Source: Bradyrhizobium macuxiense
GTDB taxonomy: Bacteria > Pseudomonadota > Alphaproteobacteria > Rhizobiales > Xanthobacteraceae
Assembly (NCBI RefSeq): GCF_001542415.1
Contig: NZ_LNCU01000132.1
Coordinates: forward strand, 19,682-78,169
Direction: 5' to 3'
DNA length: 58,488 nt
In this document: positions 1-8,249 of the stretch, one piece after another
How positions within the stretch are numbered: position 1 is the first letter of the stretch
Layout of the letters: each line of letters starts with the position of its first letter
Program-made: the position numbers and the translations under genes
Notes under the pieces: generated by a model
The model's database searches: none
Told to the model about the DNA's origin: nothing
Seen by the model: only the letters and a program-made list of their open reading frames with translations

Positions 1-9
1 CCCTCACCC

Positions 10-49
10 GATTTGCTTCGCAAATCGACCTCTCCCCATTGGGGAGAGG
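10..49. repeat. Pair of short palindromes downstream of soxA
   Basis: Two perfect hairpins lie back to back: a 7-bp stem at 10-16 and 20-26, and a 9-bp stem CCTCTCCCC/GGGGAGAGG at 29-37 and 41-49. They follow the soxA stop (minus strand). Neither is followed by a T-run on the minus strand, so a classical terminator is not clear. The motif resembles the short palindromic repeats common between genes in Bradyrhizobium; that identity is recalled, not searched. Confidence 0.5.
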
Positions 50-65
50 TGAAGCGAGTGCGTGG

Positions 66-839
66 CTAAGGCCTGACCGCCGGCGTCTCCATCGTCATCC
101 CCCGCGCCCGCGTCATCAGATAGAGCTCGAGCTCCACCAGCTCGGGCGATCCGTAGTCGTAGGCCTGCGCGCGGATGCCGGTGATGCAGGCGCGCAGCCG
201 CCGCTGCAATGACCCGAGCGACTGCCATTCCAGCCGGTAGAGCGGATAGCCGGTCGGCTGCCCTTGCGTGATCGGGGAGCCGGCAAGCTTCCTGTCCCAG
301 TTATCGTTGTGGCAATTGGCGCAGCCGAGATTGAGTTGGCCTTGCCGCTGCATGAACAGCGCGTGTCCCCGTTCGATGAACGGCGCGAGCTCCGGGTCAT
401 CGCCGGTTGCGATCGGCATGCCGCGTGATTGCTCCGCGACAAATGCCGTGAGCGCGAGCAGCTCGTGGCTTTCATAGGCGAACGGCGTCGCCTGCTGATG
501 ATTGCTGCGGCAGAGATTGATCCGTTGTTCCAGGTCGATCGGTTTGCCGAGCGCCCTCGCGAAGGCCGGATAGCGGGCCGCAACGCCTTTCATGCTGGTG
601 CGCGCATCGTCGTGGCAGTCGGCGCAGGCCTTGTCCGCGGTGCCCGCCTTGCGCTTCCACAACGCTTCACCATCCAGCACCCAGAGCATGCCGGGATTGG
701 CGGTGTCGTCGTCCTGCATCGCCTTGCTGTCCGGGCCCATGAAGCTGGTGCCGGAGCGGCGGTCGGACTGCGGGATGTCGGCAGCAAGCGCCGCGCCGGT
801 GATCACGACCAGGATCGCAATGCAGCCCGCAATCCTCAT
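66..839 (-). CDS. soxA: SoxA, diheme c-type cytochrome of the thiosulfate-oxidising Sox complex
   Basis: SoxA pairs with SoxX in the periplasm and couples thiosulfate to the SoxY carrier cysteine, passing electrons to cytochrome c. The 257-residue product has an N-terminal signal peptide (about 1-20), two heme sites CADCH (C72, C75, H76) and CANCH (C173, C176, H177), the INLCR motif near 108-111, and a late cysteine (C218, in RLRACITGIR) that matches the active-site Cys of SoxA. The ATG at 839 was chosen because it starts directly at the signal peptide and overlaps the soxZ stop as ATGA; a longer frame to 893 would run into soxZ. It is the last gene of the operon visible here; soxB is not in the window. 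Confidence 0.95.
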   Translation of the reverse strand: MRIAGCIAILVVITGAALAADIPQSDRRSGTSFMGPDSKAMQDDDTANPGMLWVLDGEALWKRKAGTADKACADCHDDARTSMKGVAARYPAFARALGKPIDLEQRINLCRSNHQQATPFAYESHELLALTAFVAEQSRGMPIATGDDPELAPFIERGHALFMQRQGQLNLGCANCHNDNWDRKLAGSPITQGQPTGYPLYRLEWQSLGSLQRRLRACITGIRAQAYDYGSPELVELELYLMTRARGMTMETPAVRP

Positions 840-1156
840 TCGACCGTGATCGAAGCCGATGCGGTCTCCGAAAATCCCTTGTCGCCGATCCACTCGAAGT
901 CAAGCTTTCCGCTCTCGGTCGCCGTCGTGAAGAAGGTGATGAACGGATTGGCGGCAATCGCCGGAAAGAAGTCGGCGCGGAAGATCTCCGCGCCGTTGTA
1001 GCGGCAGGCGAAGCTCGTGATGATGTCGCGCGGCACCACGCTGCCGGAGGCGGTGTGGCGATAGCCGGTCTCCATGATATGCGACATCAGCGTCTTGATC
1101 TCGATGACGTCGCCGCGCTTGGCCCTCTTCGGCACATTGATCAGCGCTGACGGCAT
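836..1156 (-). CDS. soxZ: SoxZ, sulfur-carrier partner of SoxY
   Basis: SoxZ forms the SoxYZ heterodimer that carries the sulfur substrate through the periplasmic Sox cycle. The product is 106 residues, the usual size, with the family's beta-sandwich pattern and a conserved VIEIKTLMSHIMETGYR stretch near 17-33. It has no signal peptide of its own, as usual: SoxZ is known to be exported with SoxY. The start at 1156 overlaps the soxY stop (TGATG) and the stop overlaps the soxA start (ATGA), so translation of soxY, soxZ and soxA is probably coupled. Confidence 0.95.
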   Translation of the reverse strand: MPSALINVPKRAKRGDVIEIKTLMSHIMETGYRHTASGSVVPRDIITSFACRYNGAEIFRADFFPAIAANPFITFFTTATESGKLDFEWIGDKGFSETASASITVE

Positions 1157-1638
1157 CAGATCGCCTCCTCGGTGCAGGCGGCGAGCGTCACCACGACATC
1201 TGATGTCGCCGACCAGAAGGTGTCGTCGGAAAGTCGTGCGATCGCCGTGACCTTCTGGCTGTCGGCGAGGCGAATGCGCGTCGACACCTGGGCGCGTCCG
1301 GCGCGTGGCCCGAGATAGAAATTGCCGATATTCGGCTGCGGGTTCTTCTCGTTGAAGACGTGGATGCTTTTCACGTATTCGTTCGCGGTCATCGGGCTCG
1401 TCACGCTGACCGTCATCGGCACCGTGTTGCCGTTCTCGACCAGCGGTGGAATGTCGAGCTTGACCTTGCCGATCCGCACGTTGGCTTCGCCGACCACGTT
1501 GCGGATCGCCGTCGCCAGCATCGCGGGCGTCGCGTCGGCTGGCCGCACGGTCACGATCGGGATCAAGCCCGCGGCGGCGGCGCTGCCGGCGAGGCCCAGA
1601 AATGTGCGGCGTGTGGCGTGGTCGGAATTCGGCATCAT
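1156..1638 (-). CDS. soxY: SoxY, thiosulfate carrier subunit with a non-standard C-terminal arm
   Basis: SoxY carries sulfur intermediates on a cysteine in a mobile C-terminal arm. The product (160 residues) begins with a twin-arginine signal (RRTFLGLAG near 10-18) and has the SoxY beta-sandwich region at about 45-155. Canonical SoxY ends in GGCGG. Here the only C-terminal cysteine is C155 in LAACTEEAI, so the Cys is kept but the glycines are lost and five residues follow. Either ATG of the MM start (1638 or 1635) could be used. It sits 6 bp after soxX and overlaps soxZ. Confidence 0.9.
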   Translation of the reverse strand: MMPNSDHATRRTFLGLAGSAAAAGLIPIVTVRPADATPAMLATAIRNVVGEANVRIGKVKLDIPPLVENGNTVPMTVSVTSPMTANEYVKSIHVFNEKNPQPNIGNFYLGPRAGRAQVSTRIRLADSQKVTAIARLSDDTFWSATSDVVVTLAACTEEAI

Positions 1639-1644
1639 CCTTCC

Positions 1645-2094
1645 CTAGTTCCGCAGCGTCGCCAGATAGGCGACGATATCCTCGATCTGTTCCGCCGACA
1701 GGATCGGCTTGCCGCGCCACGAGGCGCCAACGCGCGCGAGGCCGTCGACGCGATAATACGACGGCATGATCGTCGACGCATTGAGGCGCGAGGCGTCCAC
1801 CAGCCGGAGCCGCAACTGTCCCTCGGACCAGCGGCTGCCGCTGCCGGAGAGGTTCGGCGCGAGGTCGCCCTGGAACGCCTGCTCCGGAAATGGGCCGCTA
1901 TGACAGAGGATACAAGTGCTCGTGCGTTCAACAATCAAGGCGCGGCCGCGCGTTGCATCACCCCTGGTTCCCGTCAATGACTGCGGCAAGGCATCGCCGG
2001 CAACCGTGTAGGGACGCAGGGCCTGCGCCGCGGCCGGACCCAGCACCGTGAGCAGCACCGGCGCGCACAACGCTATGAACGCTGCCCTAGCCAA
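1645..2094 (-). CDS. soxX: SoxX, monoheme cytochrome c of the SoxAX complex
   Basis: SoxX is the small c-type cytochrome of SoxAX. The heme motif CILCH (C61, C64, H65) and a likely axial Met in NASTIMPSY (M110) are present. The frame stays open to 2172, but that part is antisense to the preceding gene. A TTG at 2094 is preferred: it gives a good Sec signal peptide (about 1-24, ending AAAQA), is preceded by GGTGGA at a suitable distance, and overlaps the upstream stop by 8 bp, giving coupled translation. A shorter start inside the signal peptide is possible but less attractive. Confidence 0.88.
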   Translation of the reverse strand: MARAAFIALCAPVLLTVLGPAAAQALRPYTVAGDALPQSLTGTRGDATRGRALIVERTSTCILCHSGPFPEQAFQGDLAPNLSGSGSRWSEGQLRLRLVDASRLNASTIMPSYYRVDGLARVGASWRGKPILSAEQIEDIVAYLATLRN

Positions 2095-3358
2095 AGGTGT
2101 CCACCGTGAGGGTCTTGAACCAGTCCGCCGCCTGCTCGGCCTCGAGCTGGCGCACGTCAGGCGGCGCGTCAAGCGGGCTCGTCGTCACGTCCGTCTCGGC
2201 ATATTGGTCGTCCTTCGGTTGATAAATGCCCTTCAACGAAAACCCGTAGCCCGGCGCAACGATGTTGTAGCAAGCGCCATCGAGACGCGGCGGGTCGAGG
2301 GGCCTGCCGGCCAACGTGTTTACGATCGCCGCCGCACAGGCTTTACCCTGCGCGCTCGCGGCCGAGGCCGATTTCGGAATCCCGCCCGCGATGCAGGCAT
2401 CGCCGATGACATGGACATTGGGCACGAGTTTCGAGGCAAAGGTGACGGGATCGATCGGGCACCAGCCGGTGCGGTCAGCGGCACCCGCGATCTCGGCGAT
2501 GCGGCCGGCCCGCTGCGGCGGGATCACGTTGGCGACGGCAGCCGTGTAGTTGCCGAAGTCGGTGACGATCTCATTCGTTGCCGGATTGACCGATGTCACC
2601 CGCCCGCCTTGCGACAGCCCGATCCGTTCGATCATGCCGGGATAGAGCTCTTTCCAGGCATTCTCAAACAGCTTCTGCTGCGAGTAATTGTCCTTGGCAT
2701 CGAGGACCAGGATTTTCGAACGCGGCTTCTTCGTCTTCAGGTAATGTGCGATGAGGCTGGCGCGCTCGTAAGGCGCCGGCGGGCAGCGCAGCGGTGCCGC
2801 TGGAACGGCAATCACAATGAGGCCGCCGTCGTCCACCGCCTCGATCTGCCGGCGCAGCAGCAGCGTCTGTTCACCGGCCTTCCAGGCATGCGGCATCCTC
2901 TCCGCCGCCGCTTCGTCATAGCCGGGCAGGGCGTCGAAGCGCATGTCAATGCCGGGGGCCAGCACAAGCCGATCATAGGACAGCGTCGTGCCGTCCGCGA
3001 AGCCGATGGTGCGGGCCAGTACGTCGATCTTCGCGGCGGCCTGTGCGGCAATCGTAATGCCTTCGGCCGCAATCTTGTCGTAGGTGAATTGCTGCAGGGA
3101 GAGTTCGCGCAAGCCAGCAATCACCTCGTTGCTGAACGGGCAGGCGGTGAAGGTCTTGCTCGGCTCGATCAGCGTGACCTGAAGCCCGACGTCGAGCCGC
3201 CGCAGCGCCCGTGCGCAGGCCGCGCCGCCAAAGCCGCCGCCGATCACCGCGACGCGCGGCGCGGCTTGCGCGAATGCCGGGCACGCCAGCGCTGCCGCCG
3301 CTGCGACAGCGGCGGCGCGGACGAGATCCCTGCGCGTCTGATGACGCGTGACGGCCAT
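2087..3358 (-). CDS. Flavocytochrome c sulfide dehydrogenase flavin subunit (FccB/SoxF type)
   Basis: This periplasmic flavoprotein oxidises sulfide to sulfur or polysulfide and donates electrons to a c-type cytochrome. The 423-residue product starts with a twin-arginine type leader (TRRDLVRAA near 8-16), then a Rossmann GGGFGG (40-45). C73 in FTACPFSNEV matches the Cys that binds FAD covalently in FccB. C192 and C363 are placed like the redox-active disulfide pair of the Allochromatium enzyme (my alignment by spacing). The second FAD motif VHVIGDAC is at 315-322. No dedicated FccA/SoxE cytochrome is adjacent; SoxX, which overlaps its 3' end, or SoxA may take that part. Confidence 0.9.
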   Translation of the reverse strand: MAVTRHQTRRDLVRAAAVAAAAALACPAFAQAAPRVAVIGGGFGGAACARALRRLDVGLQVTLIEPSKTFTACPFSNEVIAGLRELSLQQFTYDKIAAEGITIAAQAAAKIDVLARTIGFADGTTLSYDRLVLAPGIDMRFDALPGYDEAAAERMPHAWKAGEQTLLLRRQIEAVDDGGLIVIAVPAAPLRCPPAPYERASLIAHYLKTKKPRSKILVLDAKDNYSQQKLFENAWKELYPGMIERIGLSQGGRVTSVNPATNEIVTDFGNYTAAVANVIPPQRAGRIAEIAGAADRTGWCPIDPVTFASKLVPNVHVIGDACIAGGIPKSASAASAQGKACAAAIVNTLAGRPLDPPRLDGACYNIVAPGYGFSLKGIYQPKDDQYAETDVTTSPLDAPPDVRQLEAEQAADWFKTLTVDTFG

Positions 3359-3378
3359 ACACGATAATCCGGAAAGGG

Positions 3379-3404
3379 AGCGGCGGCCGCTTCAAGCCGC
3401 CGCT
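3379..3404. other. Intercistronic hairpin between Mo-hydroxylase and fccB-like genes
   Basis: A perfect 9-bp stem AGCGGCGGC/GCCGCCGCT with an 8-nt loop lies in the 56-bp gap before the sulfide dehydrogenase start. There is no T-run on the minus strand, so it may be a processing or stability element, or a partial attenuator, rather than a terminator. Confidence 0.45.
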
Positions 3405-3414
3405 CGTCGTTTCA

Positions 3415-5600
3415 TCAGGCGAAGGTGATGTTCTGGCCGCGCAGCGGGAAGGTACGAACCCGTTTTCCCGTCGCCGCGAAATAGGCGTTCAGCACCGCCG
3501 GCGCCGCAACGCCGATGGTCGGCTCGCCGACGCCACCCCAGAACCCGCCGCTCGGCACCATCACCGCCTCCACCTTGGGCATTTCGTTGATGCGCATCGA
3601 GTTGTAGTTGTCGAAATTGGACTGTTCGATGCGGCCATCCTTCACGGTGCAGCCGCCATAGAACAGCGCGCTCAGGCCGTAGACGAAGGAGCCCGCGATC
3701 TGCCGTTCGACTTGCGCGGGGTTGACGATGTAGCCGGGATCGGTGGAGGCGACGATGCGATGCACCTTGATCTTGCTGCTGTCGGTCACCGAAATCTCGG
3801 CAGCGCCGGCGACGTAGCTGCCATAGCCCATCACCTGCGCGATGCCGCGATAGACACCCTGCGGCGCCGGCGTGCCCCAGCCGATCTTCTCGGCCACGGC
3901 GTTGAGCACAGCAAGGTGCTTGGGGTGCTTGCCCATCAGCTTGCGGCGGAATTCGAGCGGGTCCTGGCCTGCGGCCTGGGCCAGCTCGTCCATGAAGCAT
4001 TCCAGGTAGATCGCGTTGTGATTGACGTTGACGCCGCGCCAGAAGCCCGGCGGGACGTGCGGATTGCGCATCGCATGCTCGATCAGCAGGTTCGGTACCG
4101 AATAGCCGATCGCGGCCTCGCCCGATTGCGCGACGCCCTGGAATGCAGCCGGGTCCATGCCGTTCTGCAGCGCTTCGGGGCGCACCGAGAACAGGATCGA
4201 TTGACCCGACAGCCGGTAGTGCAGCGCGACCAGGTTGTTGTCGGCATCGAACGCGCCGGTCAGCTTGCACTGCGTGATCGGGTGGTACTTGCCGTGCTGC
4301 ATGTCCTCTTCGCGCGACCACAGCAGCTTGACCGGCGTGCCGGGCATCTGCTTGGCGATCGCGACCGCCTGGCGGACATAGTCGGTCATGCCGCGCCGGC
4401 CGAAGCCGCCGCCGAGCATCAGCTTGTGCACGTCGCATTTCTCGGCCGGCAGGCCGGAGACCTCCAGCACCGCCGCGAAGGCGGCCTCGCCGTTCTGCGT
4501 CCCGCACCACACCTCGCACTTGTCTGATGTGTAGAGCGCGGTGGCGTTCATCGGCTCCATCGTGGCGTGGTTTTGATATGGATAGCTGTAAACGGCCTCG
4601 ATCTTCTTGGCGGCGCCTGCGATTGCCGCTTTGGCGTCGCCGTTCTTGTTGCCGACATAGGCGGGCTGGGCATCATCCAGCCCTTCGGCAAGCCACTTGG
4701 CGATCGATTCGCTGGAGACTTTCGCGTTGTCGCCCTCGTCCCAGACGATCGGCAGCGCGTCGAGCGCGGTCTTGGCGTGCCACCACGTGTCGGCAACGAC
4801 GGCGATCGCGCTATCGCCGACCTGCACCACCTTCTTGACGCCCTTCATACTGGCGATCTTGGCTTGGTCGAAGCTCTTCACCTTGCCGCCGAACACCGGG
4901 CAATCCTTGATCGCGGCGTTCAGCATGCCCGGCAGCTTGACATCAATGCCGTAGACCATCGCGCCGGTGGTCTTGTCGACGGTGTCGAGCCGCTTCAGGC
5001 CCTTACCCGCGATGGTCCAATCCTTCGGGTCCTTCAGCTTGACGTCGGTGGGCGGCTCGAGCTTGGCGGCCGCTTCCGCGACCTTGCCGTAGGTGGTGGT
5101 CTTGCCCGACGCCGTGTGCGTGATGATGCTGTTGGACGCCTTGCATTCCGAGGCCGGCACTTCCACTCGTTGGCCGCGGCCTGGATCAGCATCATGCGCG
5201 CCGTGGCGCCGCCTTTGCGGACATAGTCCTGAGAGGAGCGGATGCCGCGGCTGCCGCCGGTGGAGAAATCGCCCCAGGCGCGCTTGCGGGCGACGCTCTG
5301 GCCGGGGGTCGGATATTCGGTCGTGACCTTCGACCAGTCGCAGTCGAGTTCTTCGGCAACGAGCTGGGCGAGGCCGGTGAGCGTGCCCTGGCCCATCTCG
5401 GAGCGGGCAATGCGGATCACCACCGTGTCGTCGGGCCGGATCACGACCCAGGCGTTCACTTCAGGCGCGCCGTCGGCTGCGCGCACCACGGACGGTCCAC
5501 CGAACTGAAGATCGAGGCCGAGCGCGAGGCCGGCGCCAGCGGTTGCGGTGCCGATGACGAAGGCGCGTCGATTGAGCTTTGGCATGACATGCTGGTTCAT
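3415..5600 (-). pseudogene. Mo-hydroxylase large subunit, isoquinoline 1-oxidoreductase beta-like, frameshifted
   Basis: The gene encodes the molybdopterin-binding subunit of the xanthine-oxidase/isoquinoline-oxidoreductase family. The N-terminal part starts at ATG 5600 with a twin-arginine leader (NRRAFVIGTATAGAG) and contains SEMGQGTLTGLAQL, typical of IorB-type subunits. Near 5160-5166 the frame breaks: the reading AANEWK continues in another frame as VPASECKASN. One missing base (a C on the plus strand, G in the gene) explains it. The rest, to 3415, is intact and shows conserved MoCo-binding glycine-rich segments such as LMLGGGFGRRGM. A GTG at 5166 could restart the second part. It may be a true mutation or a sequencing error; otherwise the gene would be about 728 codons, normal for the family. 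Confidence 0.85.
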
Positions 5601-5607
5601 GGCTGCC

Positions 5608-6057
5608 TCACGCGCTCGCGGCAGCATGGATCGCCTCGCGCACCTGCTGGAAGGTGCCGCACCGGCAGATATTCGTGATGGCCCCGTCGATGTCTTCATC
5701 GGTCGGCTTCGGGTTCTCCTTCAACAAAGCTGCTACAGCCATGATCATGCCGCTCTGGCAATAGCCGCATTGCGGGACGTCGTTGGCGACCCAGGCCTGC
5801 TGCACCTTGTGCAGCGCGCCGTTGGCGCCGAGGCCTTCGATGGTGATGATGTCCTTGCCCGCGGCTTCACTGACCGTCACGCCGCAGGAGCGCATCGCGA
5901 CGCCGTCGATATGCACGGTGCAGGCACCGCATTGTGCAATGCCGCAGCCGTATTTGGTCCCCGTCAGTCCGACATTCTCCCTGATCGCCCAGAGCAGCGG
6001 TGTGTCGTCCTCGACGTCCACATTGATCGTCTTGCCGTTGATTTTGAGGTTTGCCAT
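5608..6057 (-). CDS. Mo-hydroxylase small subunit with two [2Fe-2S] clusters
   Basis: This is the iron-sulfur subunit that passes electrons from the molybdopterin subunit. In 149 residues it shows a plant-type ferredoxin cluster (C38, C43, C46, C58) and a C-terminal four-helix cluster domain (C97, C100, C131, C133 in CGYC...CRC), the standard IorA/CoxS arrangement. The ATG at 6057 starts directly at the conserved MANLKING; the frame is open to 6084 but those residues look non-coding. It is 7 bp upstream of the large subunit and is the first gene of the operon that continues into the sox genes. It has no signal peptide and may be exported with the Tat-targeted large subunit. Confidence 0.93.
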   Translation of the reverse strand: MANLKINGKTINVDVEDDTPLLWAIRENVGLTGTKYGCGIAQCGACTVHIDGVAMRSCGVTVSEAAGKDIITIEGLGANGALHKVQQAWVANDVPQCGYCQSGMIMAVAALLKENPKPTDEDIDGAITNICRCGTFQQVREAIHAAASA

Positions 6058-6209
6058 CGCGTTCCCCTGATTGGTCCAATCCACCGATTGAACTTCGCGG
6101 CGATGGTGGCTGTGATCCTGGAACGGTTCAAATCAAGAAAATGCGTTTTCAGCACGGGAAGATAGTTGATGGCGCGGTGTTGAGCCGCACCCTCCGATTC
6201 ACATGGCTG

Positions 6210-7610
6210 TCATGCCTTTTTCGGTGAAGCGACGGCCAGCCGCAGGAAGCTCATGACGCTGCCGACCGCCGCAAATGCGGCGCCGAGCGCAAGCGCGAGC
6301 GTTGCGCCTTCGCGATCGGCTATCGCGAAGCACAGGGCTGCCAACGCGGCGCCCGTGGTCTGCCCGATCAGCCGAGCAGTTGCGACGATGCCGCTGGCGC
6401 TGCCGCTGCGGTGCGTCGGGGCGCTGGACATGATCGCCTTCATGTTCGGCGTCTGGAAGAAACCGAAGCCGAGGCCGCAGACCATCGTGCGCCAGACGAT
6501 GTTGGCGATGCTGGGCTCGGCCGGCAGCGTCGCCAGCAGCACCATGCCAATGCCGAGCAACACCATGCCGATGCCGCCGAGAATGCCGGCCGGATAGCGG
6601 TCCGACAGCCGTCCACCGATCGGTGCCATGAAGGCGACCACCAGCGGCCAAGGCGTCATGAAGAAGCCGGTCTCGACCTGGGATCGGTGCAGTATGTCCT
6701 CGAAGTAGAACGGCAAGGATACGAAGGCGAGGCCCTGCACAGCAAATGAGCAGATCGCGGTGGCGGCGGAGAGGGCAAAGACCGGTCGCCGGAACAGGTC
6801 GATCGGCAGCATCGGCGCGGGGTGATCGACGTGGCGCCGGGTGAGGATCCAGCCGAACGCCAATGCGCCGACAAGCTCGACGATGACAAGCGCGGGCGTC
6901 GCCTTGTGCGCAGCGCTGCCGATGCCGATGATGAAGAGGCCAAGGCAGGCGCTGGCGAGCGCCGCACCGAGAAAATCAAAAGCATGGGTGGCGCGCGGCG
7001 TCGACGGCAGCGTCTTCAGGCCGATCAACAGGGCGATCACGCCGAACGGAATGTTGACGGCGAACAGCCAGGGCCATTGTCCGAATGCGAGGATACCCGA
7101 TGCGATCGTCGGTCCGAGCGTAAAGGCGGTGGCGACGACGAGCGCGTTGTGGCCGAAGCCCCGGCCGTGCATCCGGCTCGGATAGACGAAGCGCACCAGC
7201 GCGGTGTTCACGCTCATCAAGCCGCTGGCGCCGAGGCCCTGCAGCGTTCGCGCGACGAGAAGGCTCGGCAGCGACCAGGCCAAGGCGCAGCCGAGTGACG
7301 CCACGGTGAACAGCAGCAGGCCGCAGAGATAGATGCGCTGGTGGCCGACGATTTCGCCGAGTGCGCCGAGCGGCAGCAGCGTTGCCACCAATGCAATCTG
7401 GTAAACGTTGACGACCCAGACCACCTCGGCGGGGCTGACATGCAGATCAGTGGCGATCGCCGGCAGCGCGATGTTGGCGATCGCCGTATCGAGCGAGGCC
7501 ATCGCCAGTGCCGTGAAGATCGCGGCCACCGCCCAGCGCCGGCGTTCCCAGGGCAATCCATCGGTCGTGGGCGCCGAGGGGGCGCCGGCGGTCGGGGTCT
7601 TTTCAAGCAT
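6210..7610 (-). CDS. MFS transporter, DHA2 (14-TM) multidrug efflux family
   Basis: The product (466 residues) is an integral membrane proton-driven exporter. It shows the DHA2 opening FTALAMASLDTAIANIALPAI (about 25-45), the motif C-like region with GPTIASG, and about 14 hydrophobic segments. The ATG at 7610 fits the family N-terminus; the frame upstream of it is open but is not protein-like. Substrate cannot be told from sequence. It is on the same strand as the Mo-hydroxylase/sox operon but separated by 152 bp and is probably its own unit. Confidence 0.88.
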   Translation of the reverse strand: MLEKTPTAGAPSAPTTDGLPWERRRWAVAAIFTALAMASLDTAIANIALPAIATDLHVSPAEVVWVVNVYQIALVATLLPLGALGEIVGHQRIYLCGLLLFTVASLGCALAWSLPSLLVARTLQGLGASGLMSVNTALVRFVYPSRMHGRGFGHNALVVATAFTLGPTIASGILAFGQWPWLFAVNIPFGVIALLIGLKTLPSTPRATHAFDFLGAALASACLGLFIIGIGSAAHKATPALVIVELVGALAFGWILTRRHVDHPAPMLPIDLFRRPVFALSAATAICSFAVQGLAFVSLPFYFEDILHRSQVETGFFMTPWPLVVAFMAPIGGRLSDRYPAGILGGIGMVLLGIGMVLLATLPAEPSIANIVWRTMVCGLGFGFFQTPNMKAIMSSAPTHRSGSASGIVATARLIGQTTGAALAALCFAIADREGATLALALGAAFAAVGSVMSFLRLAVASPKKA

Positions 7611-7710
7611 GTCCTGGATGTCTCCGAGGTTGCCATGTACTACGCCGGCATCCCGTTCCCCAGCCGTACCGCTGCATGATGCGTATGCGATGCAGCCTTG
7701 CCGGCAGTGC

Positions 7711-7878
7711 TCATGCGTCCCGCCGCGGCCCGTGCAGATATCCCTCGATCGTACGCAGGACCCGGCAGCTGGCCGCGGGACGCGACAGGTCCTTCTGGAG
7801 CGCATGATCCATCGTCGCGCGAGCGATCGCGATCAGGTCTTCGATCGTGTCGTTCTGGACGGGCGCGCTGTTCGCTGA
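7711..7878 (-). pseudogene. Possible 3' remnant of a small unknown gene
   Basis: This minus-strand frame reads like protein (NDTIEDLIAIARATMDHALQ, ending HGPRRDA) although no family is recognised. There is no convincing start codon at its upstream end; the only ATG inside would give 33 residues. Its 5' side meets a plus-strand protein-like frame at about 7878, as if two gene ends had been joined. It could be a truncated gene or chance. Confidence 0.3.
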
Positions 7879-7917
7879 TTCGAGCCGGAAGCCTTCTCGA
7901 CGAAGGCCGCCGACGTG

Positions 7918-8049
7918 ATGATCTGCGAAACCCGTGACCTCTCGGCCTGGGCATGGTTTTGCGATCACCTTCGCGACACCCGGTTCTGGGACCACTACTT
8001 CGAAGTGCTCGACATCCTGCCGGCACTCGAAGGCAACTATCTGGCCTAG
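7918..8049 (+). pseudogene. Possible 3' remnant of a small gene ending before a strong hairpin
   Basis: From the stop at 7876-7878 the plus frame reads FEPEAFSTKAADVMICETRD and continues with an aromatic-rich stretch (WAWFCDHLRDTRFWDHYFEV) to a TAG at 8047-8049. Candidate starts are GTG 7915 and ATG 7918, both without a clear ribosome binding site. Amino-acid composition is protein-like and a strong hairpin follows at once, which supports a real gene end. No family is recognised. It probably lost its 5' part. Confidence 0.35.
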
Positions 8050-8052
8050 CAT

Positions 8053-8090
8053 GACGCAAGCCGGCCCGGACGGTTCCGGGCCGGTGCGTC
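8053..8090 (+). terminator. GC-rich hairpin after the small plus-strand remnant
   Basis: A perfect 10-bp stem CCGGCCCGGA (8061-8070) and TCCGGGCCGG (8075-8084) with a 4-nt loop, flanked by GACGC/GCGTC arms (8053-8057 and 8086-8090). It begins four bases after the TAG at 8049. There is no T-run, so it would be a weak intrinsic terminator or an RNA-protecting hairpin. Confidence 0.5.
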
Positions 8091-8249
8091 GCTGGGTCTG
8101 CCGCGATCGCGCTTCATCCTGTTTCCGCCGGTGCGTCATTGAATCGCGCGGAGGCGACTTTCGGATAGCTTGCGTCATCTGAGCGATCGACTACCCTTGG
8201 CATACAAGCTCGCCGCGCCAACCAAATGCGGCTGCAGAGGGGAAGCGCA

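Noticed and set aside
5034..5170. Programmed frameshifting in the Mo-hydroxylase large subunit
   Set aside because: No slippery heptamer or downstream structure is seen at the break, and other members of the family are not known to use recoding. A simple one-base loss explains it.
8219..8228. A CAACCA half-site before the Fbp importer as a further TetR operator
   Set aside because: Only one half-site is present (CAACCAAATG) with no matching TGGTTG partner.
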